Shown: positions 1-11,765, counted from the first letter of the stretch. The stretch is 64,000 nucleotides of DNA from Trichobilharzia regenti (GCA_944472135.2 OX235270.1:53697267-53761266), one strand, 5' to 3'. The notes: generated by a model not told the origin, from the letters alone. Numbers and translations are program-made.

Positions 1-1316
1 GTCCTATAGTTAGGTGTATCAATCTTTCGGTTTAAAGTGGTGGGAGGGTTTACTTTTTTGGACAAGTAGCTACGAGGTTCGGGCTGCGTTTTACGGTTTA
101 TAACCCTTTCGGCTTTGTGAGTATTTGGTTCTGGAGAGAGGTGTGTTATCAAACTGTGAGTATCTGAATTAGTGTGTGGCAATAGTCTCTTATTATGCAC
201 TGTCTTTGTGGACGAACTGGTAGCCCCACTTTTCAACTTCCTGGAATTGAGGCTGCTTGGATTGGGGAATACTGGGTGTGATGTACCGCAGTTTGTCACC
301 GGGGTACAGGGATCGTTATCAGAGGAGTCTAGATCCACGGTGGATTTCCTTCTTAGTCTGTGGTTATACATCGATCCATTTTTGGATCTTATATTTCCAC
401 GGAAGTTCGTTTCCGAATACGATGTGCTTTGTACAGAAAGGTTCACACCCTTTTGCTCTGCCTCTACGGAATTGTGGGTGCTCAGGGGTGTTGTAGAGGA
501 TTTGGGATTCACAGTTTTAGCATCGGTCATATAAGTCATTCTTTGGATCGGCGTTTTGTCACGAGCTAACTTGATCGTGTGGTAACGCGTATTTTTTAGT
601 AGGGTTTGCCTACTGTAAAAGATGTCAGCATTGGAGGACGAGTCAAATTTCAACACAAGTGGGCAAGATTTGTTCTTCTGAGACTTTCTTAGTCGATGGC
701 AGCTGCATGGGACGTTATTCATAGAGCATGCATTTAAAAGAGTGCTTTTGACCTTGTTGATCTGTGCATTATCCGGTATATTATACACAATTATGTTCTT
801 CTCGCGCACTACACGTTGATATACTTCAGTTGCAACGTAGTTTATAAGGTTTGCAGTTTGTGGTAACTTTCTAGGTGAAGTACTACTACTGCCAGTTTCA
901 CTAGGCAGTGCCAGTTTTGACATCTTAACTTCAAGCCCCCTAATTATAGAAAATAGTTCTTCGAATTTATCTTCACAACTAAGTGTAGAACAAAAAACTG
1001 GATTAGTGATGGGAGTAAGAATGTTTGCTGTGTGATTCTTATCGCAAGACGCTTTGCAGGTGTCTACGAGGCCTAGATCATTACATGTAGTATCACTGTG
1101 TATACCATCCATGATGTTGTTTACTACGCAAGCAAGTGAGGGGAGTTTAATGTCCGGACTTGACGTGTCTACCGCAGCAGACGTATATGTAGTTGTTAAA
1201 TCAACAGATGTAGTGCTCTCACTTCCTGCAGGGCTACTTATTCTGTTTGGTTTGATTTTTTTACTGGGATGTGAAGCAGACAGTGGAGTTAGACGCTTAG
1301 TTTGGACCATTGGCAT
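1..1316 (-). CDS. LINE ORF1 protein, 3' end beyond window
   Basis: Reading from an ATG at 1316-1314, the minus strand stays open for 438 codons to the window edge without a stop, so the frame is cut only by the window. The first 110 residues are Ser/Thr-rich with a Lys-rich patch. A short helical stretch lies near residues 117-135. Residues about 170-245 resemble the RRM-like core of L1/CR1-type ORF1 proteins, with a hydrophobic strand at NIIVYNIPDN, a Cys/Arg segment, PLVLKF, and then the conserved-looking DKTPIQR at 253-259. Such proteins bind the element's RNA and form the retrotransposition particle; that role is known for the family and inferred here. A polar tail follows. The intact frame suggests a fairly young copy. 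A second ATG two codons downstream is equally possible. No EN or RT lies upstream on this strand, as expected if ORF2 is beyond the edge. Confidence 0.6.
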   Translation of the reverse strand, partial: MPMVQTKRLTPLSASHPSKKIKPNRISSPAGSESTTSVDLTTTYTSAAVDTSSPDIKLPSLACVVNNIMDGIHSDTTCNDLGLVDTCKASCDKNHTANILTPITNPVFCSTLSCEDKFEELFSIIRGLEVKMSKLALPSETGSSSTSPRKLPQTANLINYVATEVYQRVVREKNIIVYNIPDNAQINKVKSTLLNACSMNNVPCSCHRLRKSQKNKSCPLVLKFDSSSNADIFYSRQTLLKNTRYHTIKLARDKTPIQRMTYMTDAKTVNPKSSTTPLSTHNSVEAEQKGVNLSVQSTSYSETNFRGNIRSKNGSMYNHRLRRKSTVDLDSSDNDPCTPVTNCGTSHPVFPNPSSLNSRKLKSGATSSSTKTVHNKRLLPHTNSDTHSLITHLSPEPNTHKAERVINRKTQPEPRSYLSKKVNPPTTLNRKIDTPNYR

Positions 1317-3895
1317 TTAGTACTAAGTTAAAATTCTTAATTATAAGAGAATGAGCAATGTGTCTGTAAGGTCCGTTTTAGAGTGTTGGGGATTTAAACT
1401 GTCTAGTTCTGTATGGAATTAACAGTTTAGACGAATAAAAATATTGAGATAGAATATTAAGATACCCTATAAAAATACTCTAAATGCGAAGATGCTATAA
1501 CAGTAGCACTTAGATGGACACTATCTATAACGGATAATTTTAACCGTAAAATTTATATTCTATGTAAGAATAGAACTAAATATTTAATACTATCGTCGAG
1601 AGACCTATTAAAAAGTCGCCTGTGGACTAAAAAAAGAATTGAGAAATAACACGCGAAAAAGTAACAAAGCCTTTGAATTGCGCGCCTCAGGCGCCCAAAC
1701 ACAGCGCCACGATAACGCCTTAAAACTGCAGAAATCAGCTGATTTGTGCCTCTATCCTATCCCAATGTTGCAAGGCCATTCTTTTCAACTAATATGCTGA
1801 TGTCGACATGCTTTTAAAAAGGGTGAAAAAACAATTCCAACATTTGGTGTAAACAGGGGCAGTAATTTTGCTTGAAATACTACAAAAAAACAGAAACTCG
1901 TCGTTTTGTGTAAACCACTGAATTATGATTACATTTTGTTTGGTTGAAACTTGATCATCTTGCCACTTGTATCAAAATCAGGATAGCAGATTACATAAAT
2001 GTCATCTAAAAGGTTTTTCGTTTGACCGTGGCAAAGTAAAACAGGTGAGAATGGAATATCCGCCTTTTTAATACTTACGAAGTCTCCTCAGTTCCAATAA
2101 TCAAGTGAGTGATTGCAACTTTCTTCCTTGAAATCAATCCACCCATGGTTGGCCTCCTTGAACAAACCAGTCTGCGGAATCCTAGTAACCCGCTTAGACA
2201 ACTCCACACCAGAAGCACTGGACAGCAGCAAGGTGGGTTTAACCACCACGATACACTGCCATACTCCCAGGCATTGCAAGTGCCACACAGCTAAGCCAAA
2301 ACCGAAAAATAGACGGGACTTTTGCTATCCCCTGGGGTCCCACATAACGCATAACCAGACAACAAATGATAGAGTTCGAAAAACGCCTTAGGAAACAGTT
2401 CCACTATGCAAATAATGCTCAGCTACTCTTTCCGCATCCTGCCCCTTCTTTTGCTGATGTGAGTGGCATAAACAAGACCCGATAGTGTCTGAATGGAAAC
2501 TTCTACTTGTTTGAGGTTAAGTAGAGCAGCTTCTCAGAGCTCTAGAAAGCTTGTCCACCAGGTAGTACAAATAAGTGTAAGCAGTAACTCGTCAAAATCA
2601 GCGTACCTAATCGCAGTGGTAGTCTGCTGGTAAATACGGATTCATTCTATCAGCAGTAGTGGGATGTTGTTTAATGCAGATTCCCACTGAGTGACCACAA
2701 TCACTGGAAGCTATTTCAAATGTGAAACAATTTCCATTTTGGCGACGAACACTCATCATTACTATCAGACTGGAACTTGTAATATCATTAGTTTTTGTAA
2801 GGGAGCCACGCCGGGTGCAAGATAAAGTCTAGCCTGTACGGAGGTGAGGCATGACATGCTGGAACTGGTAAATCTCAAAGACGGTGAGAAGTACGTGCTG
2901 GATGTATAACGGTGTCCATGACTATCCACATGAATAGACCTGTCCGGAGTCTCAAAAGCTAGTGTTTCTCTACTACTTCGATCACCACGTCTCTCTACAC
3001 TTGAAATACCACTACTCCATGCAGAAAAAATGGAATTCCTGTACATCCTGAAGGGTGTTTCGTGAGTGTGCCATAAAACAGAAAGTAGAATGGGCGATAA
3101 CATCTGATATTGCGAAATCAATCTTAGAGCTTTGTAGCAACGTCAGAGGAAAGCGACGCTATAAAATCTAAATCGCGTGGTCATACAGAAAGGATAAGAC
3201 GATAATACGACCATATTATCCAAAAAAAGTAGCTCCAGCTCGATTTCAGTCGAATAATATTACACACGATAACCGAGTAAAGCAGCTGTGTGTTGCGGGA
3301 AACAGACAAACATCTCAGCAAACTCAGAAACCACAGAGGTGTTAAGATTGAGCCAAAGAGAGTATGGTCACATCTTGCACATAAAACGACTGAAAGTATC
3401 CGGCATGCTGAAGGTCATTGGAAGCGTTAGGCACTTGAAAGTCACGTTCGTTCATGTCAGTCGGCCATTTCGTATAGCCGTTCCTTAAGGGTTCCTTTAC
3501 ACATTTGTTTCTACGTTCATCCTTCAGTTATTCACAACTTATCTAGATGCACATTCGTCACAAATGTCGCGTCTCACCCCATTTTTGTTCCCGTTGTTGT
3601 TAAAATGAGTTATTTCGTTTGTTTCGAAAGTTTTACTACCAGGTAAGCTCATTCATTTCATTGTAATTTTTTCATACGTTGTGTTCATGCGTGGTTTCAG
3701 TGTTTTGGTTGTTTCTCAGCCGTTTTGAAATAATACTGTGTGGAAGTTTTGGAAAACACCCACGTGAACACGTTGATGTGGCAGCATCTGTTGCTTCCAA
3801 ATCATTCACCGCTTGCCGTCAATGTCGCTGGCTCAGTTGCTGACTTAATCTGTAGGAATCTGTAAAAAACAATATTTTCCACAATCTTGTTTACA
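1317..3895. other. No recognised gene
   Basis: Probable 5' leader of the ORF1 element next to 1316, with a GC-richer patch at 1680-1712 in otherwise AT-rich DNA. Short open stretches at 2088-2391 and 2765-3121 show no motif I recognise. No repeat shared with the rest of the window was noticed. Confidence 0.4.
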
Positions 3896-4050
3896 GCATG
3901 CAACAATCTATGAGTGAATCTGGTGAAGAGAGCAAGATTAGAGTTGATATTAGCAAGGTTTTCAAAGAGCATGGTAAACCTTGAGAATACATGACCTGGT
4001 TTGAAGTTGAAGAAGCTTTGAAGCTTTTCGAGGTGATTATACCATCAGTG
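3896..4050 (+). pseudogene. Possible exon or small gene relic
   Basis: A pyrimidine-rich tract ending in TTTACAG (3889-3895) is followed by an ATG at 3898. The short acidic, polar frame reads through KIRVDISKVFKEHGK, meets a TGA at 3982, and then continues in the same frame as EYMTWFEVEEALKLFE. The TGA lies where TGG (Trp) would suit the context, so this could be a decayed exon. Alternatively a splice donor (ATG|GTAAAC) at 3972/3973 ends the exon before the TGA. I do not recognise the protein. Only the splice-like ends and the amphipathic composition support it. Confidence 0.2.
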
Positions 4051-6061
4051 TGTTCACTGACAGTTACCAAACACCCGATATATTGTGGGAGAATCTAAAT
4101 CAAACAAGGTTGGTCCACATGAGAAGTGTAGATCTGTTGTGCTTGTAAGTATTTTTGGGAGCGAAAGGAAACTGGAAAGCAATCAAAAACCTCTAGAGGA
4201 TAAGTTTTACCTGTGGTTATTAATACCTAATGTACTTTATCCAAATACATGAACAAGAATCGCCTGTAGTAAAGCCAGTGTTAACAGCCATTGATTATGT
4301 TGCAAAACGATTTTGAAGAGCGGATAACATACGATGATCTGGTCAGTGTACGAACTATCCCACTTAGAGGTAAGATTTTAATTAGCAAGAATACCGTTTC
4401 GGATTTCAGTCTACAATCGGTGGTCTTCTCGAAGTTACAACAAGCTGCGAAGCTGATTATTATTCGGTGTGAAAACGTTTACTGAAAACAAATTGCTTGC
4501 TTCAGTTCAAATAATCAAATTTTTACTTTTCGGATGTTTGTAATTTCTCGATGGTCATAATAAATAAATTTTCCTTGAACCTGTAGTCTTCTTCCTCTTG
4601 GTAAAAAATTAGTTGACATGATTAGACGAATACATGTCAAACTAGTACGTTCTCTGACTGAGAACCGTAGTCATTATGCTTCGGATTAATATCGCGCGTG
4701 TAACCGTTATAACCCTATGGACATAGCTTTTTCTTCATCGTGGATTACAACACCTAGAAGTCATAAATACACCGTATCCGGTAAATTTATTTCTATTCTT
4801 TAAGTGACTGTTGGGATGATAGGATAAATACCTCTAAACGCTTTCTGGAAGATTAGGATATATTTACTTTTTTCGACTAGGAGACGATCTTTTTACCAAA
4901 AATGTTCTCAGGATGTCCACTTTTACTTTGTAATTCAGAGATAACGTTACGCTGCTCACAGATGTAGTAGCTATATGAGTTAACTTCAGTAGAAACTATT
5001 TTAAGGTAGCTACGTAGCTTTAGGCATTGCGTCATAGAAGCATAAATGTACACTGACTGTGTCTAAATATGTAGTGCACATTGTACCCTTGAACTTTTGT
5101 TTAAAACTCGCTTACCCATGTCTGACACACTTTCATCTTTTGATTTGTGACGCTTCCGTACGTTCATCGGTTCGCTCTCTCGTTGTGCTTTCATTCCGCA
5201 CACTCTCTGAGCCTACCTCCAGTGACGTCAACAGATAAGTTGTACAACCTCTTTACTGATTGAATTTCATATTTCGTTTGTGTAAAATATAATTGTACCA
5301 GATACACTTGTCATACGAAGCCTTTTTATCTTGATTCAGTTCGTCAGTATCTGCACGTTAAGTAGAGTAGAGCTAAGGCCATAAAACGGTGAAGAAGTTT
5401 TGTAAGTGTTTAGAGTTGAGGTCTACACTAAGCCGTAATAGCTCTTACAAATATATTAGACGTTGTATAACTGGTAAAATGGTAGTTATTACTTAGTTAT
5501 TGGTCTTATAAATAATGAAAGTACCATTCAAGCATTTACTTTGATTTGCATGCCTAACTCATAAACATAATGCTTGCATCTAATATACAGTGTACTCTTT
5601 TCTTCCTAAGAAATAAGAATGCATTCATTTGACAAGTTGCAAGCCAACTTAACAAAATATCCCTGGGTACTGAACCGAGAGAAGATGTAAAATCCAGGAA
5701 GGTGAAGAGAACTTATTAAGCCTCTTTATCTAAACTAGAGGCAGTGTTATGATGCGAGACTGCAGCTGCATCTGAAGTAATTCTAATATCCAATATCCTG
5801 ATTACGAGCTAGTATAAACCAGTGATTTCTTTGAGCTCGCTTCTTGATTGTGAGGTAGAGGTTCCAGATCTTTGGTGAGCTTCTGCGTAGTAAGTCCCGA
5901 CACTCGACTGCTTTAGCTCTGGTAGACTCCAAGAGGAGTGGTGCGGGGATTGGTCGAGATGTGGTTTGTAGTATGCAGTATGTTAGGACTGTATTGCTGC
6001 CGTGAATGGAGTTTGACCTAACTCCCGTTGGTCATTCGGTGTAGTCATAAAAGCAGAATAG
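4051..6061. other. No recognised gene
   Basis: AT-rich DNA. A CG-richer patch at 5147-5235 contains a perfect TGACGTCA palindrome (5223-5230), the CRE/ATF-type core. No transcript start can be assigned to it. A 64-codon frame at 4291-4485 has no recognisable motif. Confidence 0.4.
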
Positions 6062-6081
6062 TAATAATAATAATAATAATA
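6062..6081. repeat. (TAA)n microsatellite, LINE 3' tail
   Basis: About seven TAA units on the plus strand, located 140 bp past the RT stop codon. It is probably the tail used in target-primed reverse transcription. Confidence 0.7.
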
Positions 6082-6219
6082 GGTTGTAGTGTAGATAATA
6101 TAGGTTGAGATAAGTGGAATAATAAAGGTGACCTAAGGAAAAGATAGAGTGAGAGAAGGCAGAATAGGTCGTGGGGATTTAGTTTGTACGCTTATCCATT
6201 GACAGTGTGGTTTTAAGTT

Positions 6220-7734
6220 TTATGATGATAAGCCATTGAGACACAAACCTTGCATTTCTGCATGATTGTCTAGCTTCCGCTTAAAAATCTCCACAGATGG
6301 CGCTGTAGTCACGGCCGCCGGTAAAGCGTTCCAGAGACGGCAAACACGAAGCGAAAAGAAATGTGATCGCACTCGAGTCTTTGGTCTCTGGTGTGCTATC
6401 CTTAGCGGGTTACCTCGTGGAAGCCTATAATCACTTAATGGCAGGATGCTTTTATTTGGGTGGGCCTGGTCATTTAGGATCTTGTAGACGGTGATGAGGT
6501 CTCCCCTGTGCCTACGGTAACTAAGTGTGAAAAGACCTAATTTCTTTAGTCTTTCCTCATATGATTTGTTGCGGAGGCCGATCACCCATTTTGTCGCTCG
6601 TCTCTGGACACTTTCTAGAATGTTAGCATCCCTTTTGAGTAGCGGAGGTGCAATGATATTATGCACCTCAAGGTGTGGCCTCACATATGCCTTATATAAC
6701 CTTAAGAACAGTTCGGGAGTGAGAGCTCCCAGCTGCCTATGCATAAAGTGTAAAGTTGCGTAGGCTTTGGCGACGTCCCTCGAGTAATTTCCACTGGTGT
6801 CTAGCTTTTCTGTTAGAATAAGACCTAGATCACGCTCTGATGGAACACAACTCAAGTTCTGGCCACCAAGGGTGTAATTTACACTCTGTGACCTGCCGGA
6901 ATGAAGTTGCACTACTTTGCACTTCTTTAGGTTGAAAGGCATTCCGTTAGCCAGAGCCCAGTTTCCCAGAGTTTGCAGGTCAGCCTGCAATCTATCTGAG
7001 TCTTCCGATGAGTTTATTGCTCTCCAAATCTTTACGTCGTCAGCGTAAAGAAGCGCAGAGCAGTTTAGTTGGGAGGGCAGGTCGTTGATAAAAATCAAAA
7101 ACATCAACGGCCCTAGGATAGAACCCTGAGGAACCCCTGATGCCGAGGTGTGCCAGGATGATCGGATGCGGTTGACTTTGGTGCAGAATTCTCTCTCGCC
7201 TAAGTAATTTTTCAGCCATGCGAGAAGTGCTCCAGAAACACCCGCCTTGCTTATTTTGTGAAGGAGCAGACCATGGTGAACTGTGTCGAATGCTTTCGCA
7301 AAGTCGAGAAAGATCACGTGGGCTGGTACCTTTTTGTCCCAGGATAGTGTCCAATCGTTCCAAGCTAGTAGAAGATTCGTCACGCAGGATCCTACCCTCC
7401 TGAAACCGTGCTGTGCTTCGTGAAGAAGGTTAGTCCCATCGAAGTATTTTCTCATGTGGTCGTCAATGAGACTTTCCAATATCTTCGATATCACTGGAAG
7501 TAGAGCAACTGGTCTGTAACTGGTCGCATTCTGCCGGTCACCACCCTTGAAGATAGGGGATAGGATTGCTCGTTTCCATTCACATGGAAGTTTCCCTACA
7601 TCAAGGGAGTGTTGGAACAGATCACTTAGGGGTTGGCAGAGACTTTCTGAACACTGCTTCTGGACAGATGGTCTGATGTCATCACAACCTGAAGACTTTC
7701 CCGAAGCCAAATTTCCCAATTTTGCAAGTACCAT
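6220..7734 (-). CDS. LINE reverse transcriptase
   Basis: Open frame of 504 codons covering nearly the whole RT domain of a CR1-like LINE. It would copy element RNA into DNA at a nicked target. The blocks appear in order: KSSGCDDIRP near residue 14; SYRPVALLPVISKILE (RT block 1) near 72; FLDFAKAFDTVHH (first catalytic Asp) near 140; ASGVPQGSILGPLMFLIFINDL (block 4) near 198; and the catalytic LLYADDVKIW near 228. The thumb-like C-terminal part contains VQRRATKWVIGL and SYRRHRGDLITVYKILN. The active-site residues are kept. The true ORF2 would begin upstream, but the linker is in a different frame (overlap at 7626-7734), so this copy carries a frameshift. Confidence 0.9.
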   Translation of the reverse strand: MVLAKLGNLASGKSSGCDDIRPSVQKQCSESLCQPLSDLFQHSLDVGKLPCEWKRAILSPIFKGGDRQNATSYRPVALLPVISKILESLIDDHMRKYFDGTNLLHEAQHGFRRVGSCVTNLLLAWNDWTLSWDKKVPAHVIFLDFAKAFDTVHHGLLLHKISKAGVSGALLAWLKNYLGEREFCTKVNRIRSSWHTSASGVPQGSILGPLMFLIFINDLPSQLNCSALLYADDVKIWRAINSSEDSDRLQADLQTLGNWALANGMPFNLKKCKVVQLHSGRSQSVNYTLGGQNLSCVPSERDLGLILTEKLDTSGNYSRDVAKAYATLHFMHRQLGALTPELFLRLYKAYVRPHLEVHNIIAPPLLKRDANILESVQRRATKWVIGLRNKSYEERLKKLGLFTLSYRRHRGDLITVYKILNDQAHPNKSILPLSDYRLPRGNPLRIAHQRPKTRVRSHFFSLRVCRLWNALPAAVTTAPSVEIFKRKLDNHAEMQGLCLNGLSS

Positions 7735-8438
7735 AGCCGGGGTAATTTGAAATGTGCCCAGCAGGTTTTCGCGCGTTGGTTTTGCGATGTAACTTTGATG
7801 TTCTGTGGGGTAATATCCTCGTTACTATTTAGTTGCCTGTGAAAGGCTAGGCTGAATGTCTCTGCCATTTCAAGACTAGTAAGAGATTTCCCATCGGAAC
7901 CCACTAGATTGCATGCTCCCTGGTTGGTCAGTTTTCTTTCAGACATAAACCTGTATAGGCTTTTGGGGTTCACGAGAAGCTTATTGGCGAGGTTTCCCTG
8001 AAATGTCCTTCTGTCTCTCCGGACTCGTATGTTACATCGATTCCTGAGTTCAAGGTACACTTCATATTCGGGTTGACTCTTCGATCGTCGCCACGCAAAC
8101 CAGGCCTTTCGCTTCGCCTGCAGAAGGCGTTGTGTCCCCCTTTTTAGACATGATCGTTGCTTCCTAGCTTTTGGTGTGACTAAAGGAACAGTGTCTGAGA
8201 CTGCCTGGTGAATGATCTCCTTTACCACTCTCTAGTGTTCTTCTACTGTTATCTCTGTCCATTTTTTAGGCCAATTTGCTTCAGACAGAAATCTTCGCAT
8301 TTTGGTGTAATTGGCTTTGTTATAACACAGATAGGGCTGTGTGTTGTCCCACTGTAAGCGCTCGCGGAGGACTATGTCGAATACTATGACCGCGTGGTCA
8401 CTACTACCTATGGGAGTCGTGATCTGAACATTTTCCAC
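7626..8438 (-). pseudogene. LINE endonuclease C-terminus and EN-RT linker
   Basis: Two open pieces (8438-8232 and 8228-7626) separated by a stop. The first holds the last endonuclease block, PIGSSDHAVIVFDI, where SDH carries the catalytic His of exonuclease-III-like nucleases. The second is the basic, Trp-containing linker typical of CR1/Jockey ORF2 (KRKAWFAWRRSKSQPEY, then LYRFMSERKL). Its 3' part runs into the RT in another frame. Both pieces belong with the RT downstream and are not separate genes. Confidence 0.75.
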
Positions 8439-8454
8439 GAAAGAGGCTACAGTC

Positions 8455-9700
8455 AGTTTCTAGGTCATGATGAGTTCCTGCGTCGGCTAGTTATATGTTT
8501 TCGTGAATTCGTTTTCCATTGAATTTTAAAGGTTTTTCTGGATGTTTTGCTCATTTTGCAGGGTGTAGGTCAGTTTTTGTCACAGGGTGCTACTATTTAG
8601 CTTATTTTTAGCCTGAAGTTCACAGTTATTATGTTGGTAGTCAAAGATTATTGTAAACCTGCAATCATTGAGCTAATTAACGTATACTATGCTAATATAG
8701 TAACATAGAGTATGCTAATAATAGTAACAGTAGACTCCCTTACTGTTTTGTCATTGTTTGATAGTGAACCTGTGCGCTGATTTTTCAGCATGAGTGGCAC
8801 TAAATCGAACCTACTGGGTTTGCTTATCAACGTTGTTCCAGCCCTCATAGGACATATTAAGGATGAACTAGCGTTACTCCAGAGTGGAAAGTTTTGATTC
8901 AGCACGCAGCTGTCTTTTTAAGCACGACCTGTGTCATTTCAGAACATGGTGGGTAAATATGATCTTCAGTTACCATAAAAAGGCATTATCGAGGAATAGG
9001 TTAGAACAAATTTAGAATTGTTTTAAGCTTGGTGGTGCTGTGGTCTAAGTGATAAATCGTATTAATCACCGTTATTCAGGATATGCTATGAACCGGAAAT
9101 CCTCAGCTGAAAAACGTATGAATATGACACAGATCAGTGTAATTTATAACGGACTCCAAATCGCTCTCATCACAAAACAGTCAACCAAAGTATGCTTTAA
9201 ACTGTCGCTCTCAGCCGTTTGAAGGGAAATTTACTTGATTTATGCTGACCTAGTATGCACAAATCCCAAAGGTCATTAAATTGACAACTTAAAAAAGTAG
9301 ATTAGTTAATACATACATTTATCTATATGTACTAATTAAGGATACATTAAATTTTTAGAAATTGTAGTTAAATTTTATTCGCCTAGTAATCAAAAATGCA
9401 TACATCCTATTTTGGGCTTAAAATAAATGCATCCAAATTATTGTTGATTTATTTTCAGTTACTAGACATTCTCATACATCTTAATGTACTTTAAACACCA
9501 CCAATGCATCCAAATAGCGTGTGACTATCGCACTACACTCATACCAAAAAAATTAACACGCCATTATATAATGGTAAGGTAAGCCCTAAATCATACTGAC
9601 TGTAAATTTCCGTGTCAAAAAAAAAAGATTACCGCTTTAACAAAATTTAGACCAGTAGGAAGCCAGGTAATCAACAGCCAATCAAAATCTGCCTCTATCT
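8455..9700. other. About 1.2 kb insertion splitting the LINE endonuclease
   Basis: Endonuclease coding sequence stops near 9700 (after SRLDYVLTSDQLL) and resumes near 8440 on the minus strand. The AT-rich DNA between has no coding similarity I recognise. A degenerate tRNA box-A-like stretch occurs near 9038. I found no clear target duplication or terminal repeats, so the nature of the insert is open. Confidence 0.45.
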
Positions 9701-10331
9701 ATTTTCATTTTCCACTAGTAGCTGGTCACTAGTGAGCACATAATCCAGTCTAGAAGACTTCCCATCAGGGCCCCATCTAGTATCCATCTTGACATTTTCA
9801 GTGAATCCAGCCTTCCTGATGGTATGCAGCAGATTTCGATCAAATCTATCATGGGCTTTTCCCGACACCAAGTTAAGAGATGGGGCATTGAAGTCATCAG
9901 CTATGACAATTTGATCATAACCCATGTCTTGAGTTGCTGAGATTGTATTTAGCAGTACCTGGTTGTGGTCTGCTCCACATGAAGGTGATCGATAAATGCT
10001 GCCCACTAGATATTTGCAGTACCCAACGGTGAAGTGGTACCAAATGGAGTCAGAGAGCTCAGTGAGGGGAGGGTCCATCGCGTGAACACATCTAAGCTGT
10101 TTGTCGACGTATCAAAGCGACTCCACCTCCTTCTTTCAGGTCCCTATCTCGCCTGACTAGGACCATATCATTTATACTGACTTCGCTGTCTGCCACCGTA
10201 GGGGTTAGCCAGATTTCCGTCAGTATTATGATTTTGGAGTTCAGCTGTGATTGTAGGTGTCTAAGTTCAGCTATTTTGCCTCTTAGCCCTCTCACATTAC
10301 TGTACAGGCAACTGGTAGTCAGTCTCACCAC
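9695..10331 (-). pseudogene. LINE AP-type endonuclease, N-terminal part
   Basis: Two pieces (10331-10092 and 10078-9695) make up the first two thirds of an exonuclease-III-like endonuclease that nicks target DNA. Visible blocks are YSNVRGLRGKIAELR (catalytic Asn region), LTEIWLTP (catalytic Glu), VGSIYRSPS, VIADDFNAPSLN (the D-x-N metal and phosphate motif, one residue off the usual GDFN), and SRLDYVLTS. A stop between the pieces and the break at 9700 disable it. The remaining SDH block lies at 8438-8232. Confidence 0.8.
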
Positions 10332-10506
10332 TTCCCCGTATTGGGGGGTAGTTGACTTGATATTGGCTATCGGTTGAGGAGTTATCCTACGAACTAGTTG
10401 GCCGATTCCCCAGGAACAGGCCTGTTGGCGTTTTTTTCTTCTAGTTCAGTCGGAGCACTCGGATGACACTGGCTATCATCGTCCGTGCTGCACCGCTGTA
10501 GTGTGA

Positions 10507-10761
10507 CTAGGGGTTGAGGATTTTTTTAACTACGTTTTGTTCTCTCCTTTGAGTGCGAGGCCGGCTCTCGCAGCAGCAAATGTGTTTACTGACCTTGTCC
10601 TTCGTCTCGTACCATCCATGGAGAGTGGTAGTCAACTGGTCTTGGGAGCTGAACTTGACAGCTAACAGACGTGGCATGTTAATTGACATAAGATGAGTGG
10701 TTTGAGGCAGTCTATAAATAGAGACAGCCCCTGAACTCCCCAGGGCCATCTGGAATGCCAA
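10507..10761 (-). pseudogene. LINE ORF1 remnant
   Basis: An 84-codon frame with a motif order (IYRLPQTTHL, then PRLLAVKFSS, then a basic stretch) that recalls the RRM-like block of CR1-type ORF1 proteins (RL...RPRLLKV.F). It lies just upstream of the endonuclease on the same strand. The flanking 10762-11056 has no recognisable gene. Confidence 0.45.
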
Positions 10762-11056
10762 TCATCTCCATTGTTGCACATCATGACAATGCTTTTCGCA
10801 GGCGATCCCAGTTACCAGTTCGGGAATGCCATGCACAACCATGGAGGCAGAAGGAATGAGCTCTGGCGACTCGCCTGTCTGTATTAACACGTGTGTTACA
10901 GGCCCTCCCTATAGAAAGGACTTGAGAAGCCACTAACACTTATCCAACATCCGCGGTAGAGCCCAATGTTATCCTCAGTGGGGATGGTTGCCTTCAGGTG
11001 CAGCAGTGCCCCTATACAATCTGCATAGATTTACTGGTTGGATGTCCAAACCCAGT

Positions 11057-11435
11057 TGTCAGCCACGTCTCGTAAACCGTTAATGCCCAGCTCTTGCTAC
11101 GCTAGGACTCACGCTGTTCCTTGCAGTTTTCAGAAACGCTTAGTTATAACGCACGCAAAAACCAAAACACCGATTGGCGACTCAAGAATTCTTTATTGTA
11201 ACACCAACATATAGCCAACTTTAAAATTAAGCTTTAACTAAGGTCTATGAACAAATATTACAATAATAAATCACAATATTACTTCTGACGGTTTTCTCCT
11301 GACTTCTTTCTGAACAGCGACCGATGAGACGATGACTGGTGTATCGATGCCTCCGCGAAAATATATGGCAGTTGGGTTTGAGCAAACAACCATGAATTGA
11401 TCGTTCAATCTTCAACTACATTGACACTCCCCGGC
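11057..11435 (-). repeat. E-family LTR plus polypurine tract, isolated
   Basis: A 370 bp LTR (11057-11426) with TGTCA/TGACA ends in minus orientation, followed by CTCCCCGGC, which on the minus strand is the polypurine tract that precedes the 3' LTR in E3. LINE coding sequence starts right after it. It is therefore the 3' end of an element whose interior is gone. I saw no matching 5 bp duplication, so it is probably a deletion or recombination remnant. Confidence 0.75.
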
Positions 11436-11441
11436 AAAACA

Positions 11442-11765
11442 CCGTAGACCGCAAAACGCGAATAAAACTAAGGAAACTAAGAAGGAAATTTTATTTATAC
11501 AAAGAATTTAATGCATTACACCAGATACACGAAACATTTAAAAATTTAGATGAGAGACATAAAATGAAGCCACAAGTCGAGGAAAATAAAGCCCTAGAGG
11601 GCACCTCTAAAACCCAGGAACTCTGCAAAATCTTGCAAAAACGGTTGAAGATGGGTGAAGAAAAGAATATCAGTCATTTAGAACACGAAGGCATAATCTA
11701 TGATGATCCCAAGATCGTTAGTGAACTCCTGAGTGAGTGCTTCTTCAATAACACCAAAGCACATC
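11442..11765 (+). pseudogene. LINE EN-RT linker (first block)
   Basis: Basic, helix-rich linker of a CR1-like ORF2, with segments such as KILQKRLKMGEEKNI and ISHLEHEGIIYDDPKIVSE typical of the region before RT block 0. The open frame that continues to 11893 is a chimera: beyond 11765 it reads into the inserted LTR. Confidence 0.7.

Larger units (their letters stand above)
6062..10761 (-). mobile_element. CR1-like non-LTR retrotransposon, decayed
   Basis: On the minus strand the order is an ORF1 remnant (10761-10507), the first part of an apurinic-type endonuclease (10331-9695), the endonuclease end with the EN-RT linker (8438-7626), and the reverse transcriptase (7734-6220). A short 3' UTR then ends in a (TTA)n tail at 6081-6062. 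This is the normal gene order of CR1/Jockey-type LINEs. The endonuclease is split by about 1.2 kb of foreign-looking DNA (8455-9700), and there are several frame changes, so the copy is dead. The simple-repeat tail is taken as the 3' terminus because homology to coding sequence ends before it and LINE 3' ends commonly carry such tails. Confidence 0.8.

Noticed and set aside
3896..4050. Selenoprotein with in-frame TGA
   Set aside because: No SECIS-like hairpin seen nearby, no known selenoprotein family match; decay or a splice donor explains the TGA better.
6062..6081. Functional microsatellite or CRISPR-like array
   Set aside because: Plain trinucleotide run at a LINE 3' end; no CRISPR-type repeats with spacers exist in this eukaryotic window.
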